NCBI GenBank assembly: GCA_001874155.1
Contig: MPDB01000018.1
Span: 1 to 35,807, forward strand
Reading direction: 5' to 3'
Length of the DNA stretch: 35,807 nucleotides
From: Vibrio sp. MedPE-SWchi
GTDB lineage: Bacteria; Pseudomonadota; Gammaproteobacteria; Enterobacterales; Vibrionaceae
A program made the position numbers and the translations under genes. Each line of letters opens with the position of its first letter. The first letter of the stretch is position 1. Shown here in pieces: positions 29,266 through 35,807 of this stretch. The notes under the pieces were generated by a model, which was not told the origin of the DNA, did no database searches, and was given only the letters and a program-made list of their open reading frames with translations.

Positions 29266-30378
29266 GTGATTATTGTTAGATATTTGATCCGCGAGACACT
29301 CAAAAGCCAATTAGCGATATTTTTCGTGCTTTTTCTAGTGTTTCTTAGCCAAAAGTTTATTCGTGTACTGGCAGAGGCTTCTGACGGTGAAATACCTGCA
29401 CGTATGATTTTATCGATTGTGAGCTTAAACATGCCAACCATGGGCTTGTTGATGCTGCCGCTAAGTCTCTTCATTGGTATTTTGCTTACTTTTGGCCGCT
29501 TATACGCGGAAAGTGAAATAACGGTGATGAATGCGACCGGAATCGGAAATAAATTTTTGATTCAGGCGGCCTTGTATTTGGCTTTGATAACGGGCGCTGT
29601 CGCGGCATTTAACTCTTTTTGGCTTGCCCCTTGGAGTCAAGAGAAAGAAACACAGTTAATGGAGCAACTTGAATCGGAAAATACGGTTGATTTGCTCCAA
29701 AAAGGTACCTTCCAGCGTACGCCTGATGGTTCGTCGGTCGTGTTCATCGATGATATTGAAGATAAGATGATGTACAACGTCTTTGTTGCGCAGCTACGCC
29801 CGAGTGGAACAATACTGCCAAGTGTGATGTTTTCGAATACTGGAGATATAAAAGAGACGAGTGACGGTCGCCAAGTGATCACCATGTACGATGGCATTCG
29901 CTATGAAGGTATTCCGACTCGCCTTGATTATAGAAACACCAATTTTGATGAATATGATGGTCTGATTGGACAGCGAGATGTCAAACCTAAATGGCGCGAC
30001 TGGGAAGCAAAATCAACACTAGAGCTGATTAAAAGCGGTGACCAACGTGCCCATGCTGAGCTGCAATGGCGAATCTCTCTCGTGCTGTGTATTCCATTGC
30101 TGACTATGTTGGTGGTGCCACTTTCTGCGGTAAACCCGCGTCAAGGTCGATTTGCCAAGATGGGGCCTGCAATTCTGATCTATCTAGCTTATTTCTTATC
30201 GATCAGTGCCACTAAGTCAGCAATAGAAGATGGCTCTATTCCTGTCATGGTAGGGATGTGGCCTATTAACGTGGCTCTGTTCCTAGCTGCTATTGGAGCG
30301 AACATGATGGATAGCATTGCGGTGAGAAGATTCAAAGATCGCATCAGACAAAAAAAGGTAGCCAAAGCCAGTGTTTAA
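29266..30378 (+). CDS. lptF: LPS export ABC transporter permease LptF
   Basis: 370 residues, six membrane helices (three N-terminal, three C-terminal) around a periplasmic jellyroll-like domain (about 130-255; GTFQRTPDGSSVVFIDDI). Conserved permease stretches include SEITVMNATGIG and LMVVPLSAVNPRQGR-type sequence. With LptG and the LptB ATPase it extracts LPS from the inner membrane. The start is GTG at 29266, giving MIIVRYLIRETLKSQL as in E. coli (MIIIRYL). The gene end overlaps lptG by 8 bases. Confidence 0.96.
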   Translation: MIIVRYLIRETLKSQLAIFFVLFLVFLSQKFIRVLAEASDGEIPARMILSIVSLNMPTMGLLMLPLSLFIGILLTFGRLYAESEITVMNATGIGNKFLIQAALYLALITGAVAAFNSFWLAPWSQEKETQLMEQLESENTVDLLQKGTFQRTPDGSSVVFIDDIEDKMMYNVFVAQLRPSGTILPSVMFSNTGDIKETSDGRQVITMYDGIRYEGIPTRLDYRNTNFDEYDGLIGQRDVKPKWRDWEAKSTLELIKSGDQRAHAELQWRISLVLCIPLLTMLVVPLSAVNPRQGRFAKMGPAILIYLAYFLSISATKSAIEDGSIPVMVGMWPINVALFLAAIGANMMDSIAVRRFKDRIRQKKVAKASV

Positions 30379-31441
30379 GATTCTAGATTTATATATCGGT
30401 AAAACGATCATAGCAACGACCTCTTTGGTACTTACTACGTTTGTTGGGTTATCTGCGATCATTAAGTACGTAGAGCAACTGAGAAAAGTAGGGGATGGCA
30501 CCTACGATTTGATTCAAGCGTTATTGTTTGTTGTGCTTAGTATCCCTAGAGATATTGAGATGTTCTTTCCTATGGCGGCATTGCTAGGCGCATTGATCGG
30601 ACTAGGCATGCTCGCTTCCAGCTCTGAACTTGTCGTCATGCAAGCATCAGGGTTCTCAAAGCTCAATATCGGGATGTCGGTATTAAAGACGGCGGTTCCC
30701 TTGATGATTATTGTGACCTTGCTTGGTCAGTGGGGGGCGCCTCAAGCACAAAAGATGGCGCGTGACTTACGAGCGTTTGCGACTTCTGGTGGTCAGCTTC
30801 TTTCTGTGCGAACCGGCGTATGGGCGAGGGATGCCAATGACTTTATCTTTATTGGCAAAGTCGACGACGATGAGTTGCACTCTCTCAATATGTGGCGATT
30901 TGACGAGAACAAAGAGTTGGAAACTGTGGTTTATGCTAAATCCGCAGATTATCTTCAAGAGAACGAATGGTTATTAAAAAGTGTCGAAGTAACGGATATG
31001 CGTGACGGTATTGAGTTATCTAAAGATACGCTGTCTGAGTACCGTTGGACGACCTCACTTGAACCAGACAAGTTGGCCGTTGTAACCGTAAAGCCAGAAG
31101 AGCTTTCACTTACTGGACTGTTTGATTATGTCGGTTACCTCAACGCGTCTGAATTGGATTCATCACGATATGAACTGGCTTTATGGCGTAAGGTCATTCA
31201 ACCGTTCTCAATTGCGGTTATGATGTTAATGGCTTTGTCGTTTATCTTTGGCCCGTTACGTACAGTAACAATGGGCGCAAGGATTCTTTCAGGCGTTGTC
31301 GCAGGCTTTACTTTTTATATATCGAGTGAGTTCTTTGGGCCATTGAGCTTAGTTTACGGTATACCACCAGTCTTTGGCGCCGTCGCACCAAGTATTGTTT
31401 TTTTAGCAATTGCACTTATGTTGTTGCGCAGAAAGTTATAG
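30371..31441 (+). CDS. lptG: LPS export ABC transporter permease LptG
   Basis: 356 residues with six membrane helices and a central periplasmic domain. Family stretches are LDLYIGKTI at the N-terminus, FFPMAALLGALIGLGMLASSS, SELVVMQASGFS (coupling helix for LptB), SFIFGPLRTVTMG and LVYGIPPVFGA. The start is GTG at 30371, inside the lptF 3' end, so the two are probably translationally coupled. The pair sits opposite pepA as in E. coli. Its partner at the outer membrane, LptD, is encoded at 8.2-10.6 kb. Confidence 0.96.
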   Translation: MFKILDLYIGKTIIATTSLVLTTFVGLSAIIKYVEQLRKVGDGTYDLIQALLFVVLSIPRDIEMFFPMAALLGALIGLGMLASSSELVVMQASGFSKLNIGMSVLKTAVPLMIIVTLLGQWGAPQAQKMARDLRAFATSGGQLLSVRTGVWARDANDFIFIGKVDDDELHSLNMWRFDENKELETVVYAKSADYLQENEWLLKSVEVTDMRDGIELSKDTLSEYRWTTSLEPDKLAVVTVKPEELSLTGLFDYVGYLNASELDSSRYELALWRKVIQPFSIAVMMLMALSFIFGPLRTVTMGARILSGVVAGFTFYISSEFFGPLSLVYGIPPVFGAVAPSIVFLAIALMLLRRKL

Positions 31442-31460
31442 CGTTCAAGGCGAATAAAAT

Positions 31461-31492
31461 AAAAAAAGGAAGCGGCGATGCTTCCTTTTTTA
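31461..31492. terminator. Bidirectional terminator between lptG and the RDD gene
   Basis: AAAAAAGGAAGC pairs with GCTTCCTTTTTT around a 6-base loop, with A and T runs on both sides. It serves the convergent lptG and RDD genes. Confidence 0.9.
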
Positions 31493-31508
31493 GTTTGTAG
31501 GGTTGGTG

Positions 31509-31985
31509 TTATTTGGCTTTAGGCAAAACAACTATCTGTGTTTTTGCCCATATATCTTGGAACGCTCGATTTTTAGGATCAAATGGCACAGTCAAATTCC
31601 CTAAGCCGAATGCAGAGGTTGCTAAACGAATAAGCGCTTGGGTGACACTTATTGCATTGCCCTTGTCTGTTTGAATCTGAAGTTTCCATGCTCGCATGCC
31701 CAATGTCTGGCCCGCCCTTGTCCAGAAGAAAACGAAAAAGTAAATCGCAACAGCAACTAGGTAAAAAGTATAGATAGGGCTCCATACAGGATGATTCCCA
31801 AGCAGATCACTTGCGTCTAAATAAGGCGCATAATTGACAGCGCCGAGTGCAACTAATGCCTCTAAGATAGCCACGATTAATCCGCCAGACATCATTAAAA
31901 TTGCCATTACTATTAATGAATCATAGAAAAGGGCACCTAGGCGACGCATGAGGCCGGCAGCAGGTAAGCTCGTTGTGGTAGTCAT
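31509..31985 (-). CDS. RDD family membrane protein
   Basis: 158 residues with about three or four hydrophobic helices. The RDD pattern is seen: GLMRRLGALFYDSLIV in the first helix (Arg and Asp), then YFFVFFWTRAGQTLGMRAWKLQI, the usual motif after the second region. RDD proteins are inner-membrane proteins of mostly unknown role; some act as Na+/H+ antiporters. It converges on lptG, a position shared by many vibrios to my knowledge, but no functional link is shown. Confidence 0.85.
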   Translation of the reverse strand: MTTTTSLPAAGLMRRLGALFYDSLIVMAILMMSGGLIVAILEALVALGAVNYAPYLDASDLLGNHPVWSPIYTFYLVAVAIYFFVFFWTRAGQTLGMRAWKLQIQTDKGNAISVTQALIRLATSAFGLGNLTVPFDPKNRAFQDIWAKTQIVVLPKAK

Positions 31986-32117
31986 AATTACTTCGTAAGT
32001 CGATAAATACTGGCGTCAGAATATAGTGTCATCGAGCGTGATGGAAGAGAGCAAACGCACACCTTGCCGTTTCGTGGCGAAAATATCATCAAACGAAACC
32101 TTTTCAATCTTTTAGGC

Positions 32118-32145
32118 TTGCGAAGCATCAAAGGTTACGTATAAT
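32118..32145 (+). promoter_or_regulatory. Promoter of tRNA-Leu
   Basis: -35 TTGCGA, a 16-base spacer and a perfect -10 TATAAT lie 35 bases before the mature tRNA 5' end. Confidence 0.75.
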
Positions 32146-32180
32146 GCCAAACATCGACAGGGCGCTGCCCCAAGATAAAT

Positions 32181-32265
32181 GCCGGTATGGTGAAATTGGT
32201 ATACACGACGGATTCAAAATCCGTTGCCTTCGGGCGTGGCGGTTCAAGTCCGCCTACCGGTACCA
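32181..32265 (+). tRNA. tRNA-Leu (anticodon CAA)
   Basis: An 85-base class II tRNA. The acceptor stem GCCGGTA pairs with TACCGGT (one G-U), followed by discriminator A and an encoded CCA. The anticodon stem ACGGA/TCCGT holds loop TTCAAAA, giving anticodon CAA at 32215-32217 (reads UUG). A long variable arm (TGCCTTCGGGCGT) and GTTCAAGTC T loop are present. It is transcribed alone, with its own promoter and a following hairpin. Confidence 0.97.
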
Positions 32266-32272
32266 AACATAG

Positions 32273-32307
32273 AAAGGTCGCTTTGATAGCGACCTTTCGT
32301 CGTTTTA
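32273..32307 (+). terminator. Terminator of tRNA-Leu
   Basis: AAAGGTCGCT pairs perfectly with AGCGACCTTT around a 5-base loop, followed by CGTCGTTTTA. It starts 8 bases after the tRNA CCA end. Confidence 0.8.
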
Positions 32308-32314
32308 GGCGTTT

Positions 32315-32377
32315 GTGAATTTGCAATACAGCGTGTCGGCTTGGATGCAAGCCCAGTCAAGTTGCTTACCAGTACCA
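32315..32377 (+). pseudogene. Decayed tRNA-Leu-like sequence
   Basis: This 63-base stretch reads like a worn copy of the tRNA just upstream. Its start GTGAATTTGCAATACA matches the D-arm GTGAAATTGGTATACA at 13 of 16 positions, and its end TCAAGT..TACCAGTACCA matches the T-arm and acceptor 3' end TCAAGT..TACCGGTACCA. The middle (anticodon region) is much less alike. The copy is about 13 bases shorter over this span, the length of the variable arm. No acceptor 5' strand is evident, so it cannot be functional. A duplicated, degraded tRNA gene or an old integration scar are both possible. Confidence 0.5.
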
Positions 32378-32384
32378 TATTTAA

Positions 32385-32420
32385 ACAACAAAGCCTCGAT
32401 TCTAGTCGGGGCTTTGTTGT
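32385..32420 (+). terminator. Strong hairpin after the tRNA-like remnant
   Basis: A 14 bp stem (CAACAAAGCCTCGA with TCGGGGCTTTGTTG, one T-G wobble) has a 6-base loop and is followed by TATC. It is similar to the hairpin at 33404-33431. No intact gene ends directly before it, so it may be the terminator of a lost gene. The region from here to 32661 shows nothing else that I can support. Confidence 0.6.
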
Positions 32421-32661
32421 ATCTGGAAGATTGAACTGTCTTTTTGTGAAAGCGGGTGTCATTGTTCATTTATTTGCCTTATCGGCTCAATCAGAAAAAT
32501 TATTTTTATAACCCTCTTTCTGCGCCTTATGGGAAGAAAAAGACTCGCTGGAATCATAAGTCGTTACATGACTTCATTCGATGGGGCTTTACATATGACG
32601 CGCGACAATGAACAATCACCAGGCACTTGGTTCACAATACGATATTAATCACTGGGAATTT

Positions 32662-33357
32662 ATGAGTAATACTGCAAACAAAAAATCGAACCCTCTATTC
32701 GAAATTATTTTCAATGTTTTTCTTCCTTCCTTCATTCTTATGAAGTTTAGTGGTGAAGAGCACCTTGGAACCGTGATGGCTTTGGTTGTTGCGTTAGCTT
32801 TCCCTGTGGCTTATGGCGGTATGGACCTCATTCGCAATAAGAAGTTTAACTTCATTGCCGCTTTGGGTTTCGTCAGTGTGCTATTAACGGGTGGTATCGG
32901 CTTATTAGAGCTTGATACTCGCTGGCTCGCACTTAAAGAGGCTTTAATTCCTGGGGTAATTGGCTTAGTGGTTCTTGGCTCAACCTTTACTCGTTACCCA
33001 ATCGTTAAGAAGGTAATTTTTAACGACACGGTGCTGAACCTACCACTTATTAAAGAAAAGTTGGCACAGTCAGGTAAAGAAGAAGCGTTTGAGCGCTGCT
33101 TGATTACATCTAACTACTTGTTTGCGAGTACTTTCGCTTTTTCTTCTATAATGAATTACTTCCTTACGACATGGATAGTGACCAGCCCAGCTGGTACAAC
33201 CGCGTTTAATGAAGAGTTGGGCAAACTCACTCTATATAGTTACCCAGTGATTGCGATCCCTAGCATGGTGATGATGTTCGGCATTTTCTACTATTTGTGG
33301 CGTCAAATCCGTTCAATGACTTCTCTGGATACTGAACAGATCTTTCACGCAAACTAG
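32662..33357 (+). CDS. Six-helix membrane protein, VC0807-like
   Basis: 231 residues with six hydrophobic helices (FEIIFNVFLPSFILMKF; TVMALVVALAFPVAYGG; FIAALGFVSVLLTGGIG; ALIPGVIGLVVLGSTF; YLFASTFAFSSIMNYFL; YPVIAIPSMVMMFGIFYYLW). It resembles the uncharacterised VC0807 family of vibrios, with the conserved GRYPIV-like TFTRYPIVKKV after helix 4. Function unknown; inner membrane. The frame opens at 32608, but the ATG at 32662 has GGGA just upstream and is preferred. It sits alone behind the tRNA-Leu locus. Confidence 0.65.
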   Translation: MSNTANKKSNPLFEIIFNVFLPSFILMKFSGEEHLGTVMALVVALAFPVAYGGMDLIRNKKFNFIAALGFVSVLLTGGIGLLELDTRWLALKEALIPGVIGLVVLGSTFTRYPIVKKVIFNDTVLNLPLIKEKLAQSGKEEAFERCLITSNYLFASTFAFSSIMNYFLTTWIVTSPAGTTAFNEELGKLTLYSYPVIAIPSMVMMFGIFYYLWRQIRSMTSLDTEQIFHAN

Positions 33358-33403
33358 CTGGATAGACCGAGCCGCAGATGCTCAACGCGAAGTATTAACA
33401 GTT

Positions 33404-33431
33404 CAAAGCCTCAACTCCGGTTGGGGCTTTG
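33404..33431 (+). terminator. Terminator of the VC0807-like gene
   Basis: CAAAGCCTCAAC pairs with GTTGGGGCTTTG (one T-G wobble) around loop TCCG, followed by TCGTATC. It lies 47 bases after the stop and is sequence-related to the hairpin at 32385-32420. Confidence 0.65.
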
Positions 33432-33671
33432 TCGTATCGGCTATTAGGAGTTAAAGATCTGTAGGAATAAATAATGGAGCAAAGATTGATCCATTCCTAG
33501 CTGTGCCATACTGAAAGTTATCTGGTGGTGTGTTTCTAGGAGGGACATAGACGCATATAGCCTGAGTGACTTATTTAACACATGCAAAATAAAACTGAAG
33601 AAATGCGCTTTTCGGGTGTGAAATAGACTTGGTTTCAACTATCTTTTATTAATGCTTATAAGGAGATAGCT

Positions 33672-34079
33672 ATGTTTCAACTTACCCCGTATCTGTTTTT
33701 TTCTGGTCGTTGTGAAGAGGCTCTGGAGTTTTATAGCCAGTGTTTTGGTGGTGAAACAACGTCAAAACAGTACTTTCGAGATGCACCCATGAAAATTCCT
33801 GGAGCCCAGCCTGATTGGGTTATGCACGCTGAGTTTGAAGCGTTTGGTATGAAGCTAATGATGTCTGATGGTGTTGTGGCAAGAGAAATGAGCGGAAATA
33901 ACATCGCGCTCTCGTTGGTTTTAGATGACATTGACCAGCAGGAAAGAATCTTTGACAAATTAATGGAAGGTGGTCATATCATGATGCCTTTATCAGATAT
34001 TTACTCGGGCGCGAAGTTTGGGAAGATAGAAGATATGTTTGGTGTGCGTTGGCAGCTATATTGTGAGTTGGTGCCTTAG
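33672..34079 (+). CDS. VOC family protein (PhnB/YjdN-like)
   Basis: 135 residues with the vicinal-oxygen-chelate beta-alpha-beta pattern. It starts MFQLTPYLFFSGRCEEALEF, then FGGETTSKQYFRDAP, MHAEFEAFGMKLMMSD and MFGVRWQLYCE at the end, typical of the PhnB-like 3-demethylubiquinone-9-methyltransferase-like branch. No substrate can be assigned. AAGGAG lies 8 bases before the ATG. It is a single-gene unit between the VC0807-like gene and the HD-GYP gene. Confidence 0.88.
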   Translation: MFQLTPYLFFSGRCEEALEFYSQCFGGETTSKQYFRDAPMKIPGAQPDWVMHAEFEAFGMKLMMSDGVVAREMSGNNIALSLVLDDIDQQERIFDKLMEGGHIMMPLSDIYSGAKFGKIEDMFGVRWQLYCELVP

Positions 34080-34185
34080 GGAAAACGGCTAGGGTAGTGC
34101 ATCATTTTCCATCAATGTAATAGGTGCGTTTTCAAATCACTTTCGTTAATATCTTGGCGGGATTCAATAACTAAGATGTATATTT

Positions 34186-35439
34186 GTGGCGAGTATTAAA
34201 ATTTCGGTTGATAGACTTCAACCAGGGTTGCATGTTCGACTTCCTGTAAAGTGGAATGATCACCCATTCTTATTTAATAGCTTTAAAATAAAAAGCGAAG
34301 ACCAGATACGAATGATCAAACATCTGGGTATCCAACACGTCTTTATCAATCCAGCCCAAAGTGATGCAGAGCCCCTTCCTGCAAATCAGCCTGCAAAGGA
34401 GTTGACGGCAGAAGATGAGCTTGTCGACCAAGAGGCTAAAAAGCTGTGGGAAGAGAAACAAAACCGAATTGAAGAACTGGGTGCGTATCGCCGTAAGGTC
34501 ATTAAATGTGAAAAGGAATTTGAACGCTCACTGGCTCAAATGAGAGCAGTGATGAATAAAATTCGCAACCGCCCAGAAAAAGCGGTCGATGAAGCACTTT
34601 CGTTAGTAGATGGTATTGTTGACAAACTACTTAATAATGAAGGGGTGACACTCCATTTAATGAATAGTAAAAGTGAAGTTGAGGATATCTATTTCCACTC
34701 TTTGAATGTGTCTGTTATAGCAATGATGATCGCGAAAGCGAAAGGGATGGATGCGCAGCAAATAAAAGACATCGCATTCGCCTCTCTTTTCCACGACATG
34801 GGAAAGATAAAAGTACCTGCCGCTATTATTAGAAAGCAAACGCCGCTTACGACACCTGAAATCAACTACCTTAAGCTACATACTAAGTACGGATTAGATT
34901 TAGCCGCTAATATGGAAACCTTTCCTGAGGCGGCCAAAACCGTAATAGCGCAGCACCATGAATTGAATGACGGTTCTGGCTACCCTGACAAATTAAAAGA
35001 AAAAGATATCGATGAGCTTACCAAGGTGGTGTCTGTTGCGAATGCGTATGACAACCTCTGCCACCCAATGAACCCCGCTGAACAGAAGATCCCTTACGTA
35101 GCCCTCTCTTATCTATATAAGAAGTGTAAACACCTTTACTGCAATGATAACTTAAACATACTGATCAAATTCATGGGTGTTTATCCTCCAGGTACAGTCG
35201 TTCAGTTGTCTAATGAGATGGTAGGGTTGGTCATCTCCGTCAATGCAAAGCACATTCTTTTCCCTAATGTTCTTATCTATGATCCGTCGGTTCCTCGAAC
35301 TCAAGCTCCAATTATCGATTTAGCGGAAAAGGAGATTAAGATAGTGAACGCAATCCTACCCAATAAACTCCCTGATAAAGTGAAAGAGTACTTAAACCCA
35401 CGCTCTAGAGTTTCTTACTTCTTTGATAGCGATGATTAG
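34186..35439 (+). CDS. HD-GYP cyclic-di-GMP phosphodiesterase with N-terminal DUF3391
   Basis: 417 residues, no signal or membrane helix, so probably cytosolic. The N-terminal DUF3391 domain covers about 1-130 (IKISVDRLQPGLHVRL). The HD-GYP domain (about 145-330) keeps the catalytic set: His170-like FHSLNVS, HD at 203-204 in FHDMGK, HHE at 257-259 and DGSGYP at 262-267. It should hydrolyse c-di-GMP and so affect motility and biofilm. The start is GTG at 34186, fitting the family N-terminus MASIKISVDRLQPG, but no strong ribosome binding site is seen. It is followed by a strong terminator and the rRNA operon. Confidence 0.93.
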   Translation: MASIKISVDRLQPGLHVRLPVKWNDHPFLFNSFKIKSEDQIRMIKHLGIQHVFINPAQSDAEPLPANQPAKELTAEDELVDQEAKKLWEEKQNRIEELGAYRRKVIKCEKEFERSLAQMRAVMNKIRNRPEKAVDEALSLVDGIVDKLLNNEGVTLHLMNSKSEVEDIYFHSLNVSVIAMMIAKAKGMDAQQIKDIAFASLFHDMGKIKVPAAIIRKQTPLTTPEINYLKLHTKYGLDLAANMETFPEAAKTVIAQHHELNDGSGYPDKLKEKDIDELTKVVSVANAYDNLCHPMNPAEQKIPYVALSYLYKKCKHLYCNDNLNILIKFMGVYPPGTVVQLSNEMVGLVISVNAKHILFPNVLIYDPSVPRTQAPIIDLAEKEIKIVNAILPNKLPDKVKEYLNPRSRVSYFFDSDD

Positions 35440-35521
35440 AATTTGAATTATTGGTGGTTTATCCACAGGTTTTTGTGAGTAAACTGTGTTTCAGGCTAGG
35501 GTAAGTAGTGTGTAAATGTTG

Positions 35522-35555
35522 GCTCGAGTGATTAGTAATCACTTGAGCTTTTTTA
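35522..35555 (+). terminator. Rho-independent terminator after the HD-GYP gene
   Basis: GCTCGAGTGATT pairs with AATCACTTGAGC (one G-T wobble) around a 3-base loop, followed by TTTTTTATT. It shields the rRNA promoters from readthrough. Confidence 0.92.
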
Positions 35556-35578
35556 TTGGAAAAAGTGCAATTTACCCC

Positions 35579-35606
35579 TTGCCAATAAGTTCGAAGTATC
35601 TATAAT
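35579..35606 (+). promoter_or_regulatory. rRNA operon promoter P1
   Basis: -35 TTGCCA, a 16-base spacer and a perfect -10 TATAAT, followed by a GC-rich discriminator (GCGC), the feature that makes rRNA promoters stringently controlled. It lies 116 bases before a second promoter, as in classical rrn P1/P2 pairs. Confidence 0.75.
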
Positions 35607-35694
35607 GCGCATCCACTGACACGGCAGACGCCACAAGGCGTTAGCGATGTTTAGTTAAGACGGAATGTCTTGCGAAATTAAATTCAAAAAGTGT

Positions 35695-35722
35695 TTGACA
35701 CAGAAGAATATCTCGCTAGAAT
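35695..35722 (+). promoter_or_regulatory. rRNA operon promoter P2
   Basis: A perfect -35 TTGACA, a 16-base spacer and -10 TAGAAT, with an AT-rich UP-element-like tract just upstream (35671-35694) and discriminator GGCCGCC. The rRNA leader with boxA follows. Confidence 0.88.
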
Positions 35723-35807
35723 GGCCGCCTCTTCCAAGTGATGTGAATCACAAAAGAAGACGCTCTTTAACAATTTAAACCTATCAATCTGTGTGGGCAC
35801 TCGTTGA
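35723..35807 (+). promoter_or_regulatory. rRNA operon leader with boxA antitermination site
   Basis: Downstream of P2 the sequence GCTCTTTAACA (35762-35772) is the boxA element read by the Nus antitermination complex. It is followed by AATCTGTGTGGGCACTCG, the conserved enteric/Vibrio 16S leader. The mature 16S gene begins beyond the window. A CRP-like palindrome (35737-35752) lies inside the leader. Confidence 0.92.
35737..35752. promoter_or_regulatory. CRP-like palindrome in the rRNA leader
   Basis: AGTGATGTGAATCACA fits TGTGA-N6-TCACA with one mismatch and lies about 8 bases after the predicted P2 start. It may also be a stem in the leader RNA. Confidence 0.35.

Noticed and set aside
32069..32099. 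Inverted repeat GTTTCGT-N17-ACGAAAC before the tRNA-Leu promoter
   Set aside because: Short arms with a long spacer; not distinguishable from chance.

Overview
The window is a stretch of gammaproteobacterial core chromosome that looks like genus Vibrio. The gene order (rplU-rpmA-cgtA; folA against lptD-surA-pdxA-ksgA-apaG-apaH with djlA divergent; argF-pyrL-pyrBI-ridA; a PIN-PhoH gene next to rapA; valS-holC-pepA against lptFG) is the enteric/Vibrio order. The proteins are near full-length matches to the E. coli families, and the DNA has the moderate GC content expected of vibrios. The species cannot be fixed from the sequence alone.

Layout. 1-1.9 kb: end of rplU, then rpmA and the ribosome-assembly GTPase gene cgtA. 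1.9-3.7 kb: the split transporter pair yjjP/yjjB and folA. 3.7-10.6 kb (minus): a six-gene cluster that joins outer-membrane biogenesis (LptD, SurA) to vitamin B6 synthesis (PdxA), 16S rRNA dimethylation (KsgA), ApaG and Ap4A hydrolysis (ApaH); djlA is divergent from it. 11.7-15 kb (minus): carbamoyl-phosphate users, with argF behind ArgR-like operators and pyrBI behind a leader-peptide attenuator, followed by ridA. 15-19.8 kb: a PIN-PhoH ATPase gene and rapA, divergent around a CRP-like site. 19.9-24 kb: an atypical Nramp-like transporter, rluA, a D-2-hydroxyacid dehydrogenase and an orphan periplasmic binding protein. 24-29 kb (minus): valS, holC and pepA. 29.3-32 kb: lptF/lptG (the permease pair of the LPS exporter that ends at LptD) and an RDD membrane protein. 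32-34.1 kb: tRNA-Leu(CAA), a decayed tRNA-Leu-like copy, a six-helix membrane protein and a VOC protein; this is the most accessory-looking part. 34.2-35.8 kb: an HD-GYP c-di-GMP phosphodiesterase, then tandem promoters and the boxA leader of an rRNA operon whose 16S gene lies beyond the window.

I found no phage, transposon, CRISPR array or defence island, and no convincing undescribed multi-gene system. The points most worth a second look are the tRNA-Leu remnant, an Nramp-family protein lacking the usual metal ligands, a 10-residue gap in ValRS just after its editing domain, a changed cysteine pattern in LptD, the pyrBI attenuator, and CRP-like palindromes near rapA and inside the rRNA leader.
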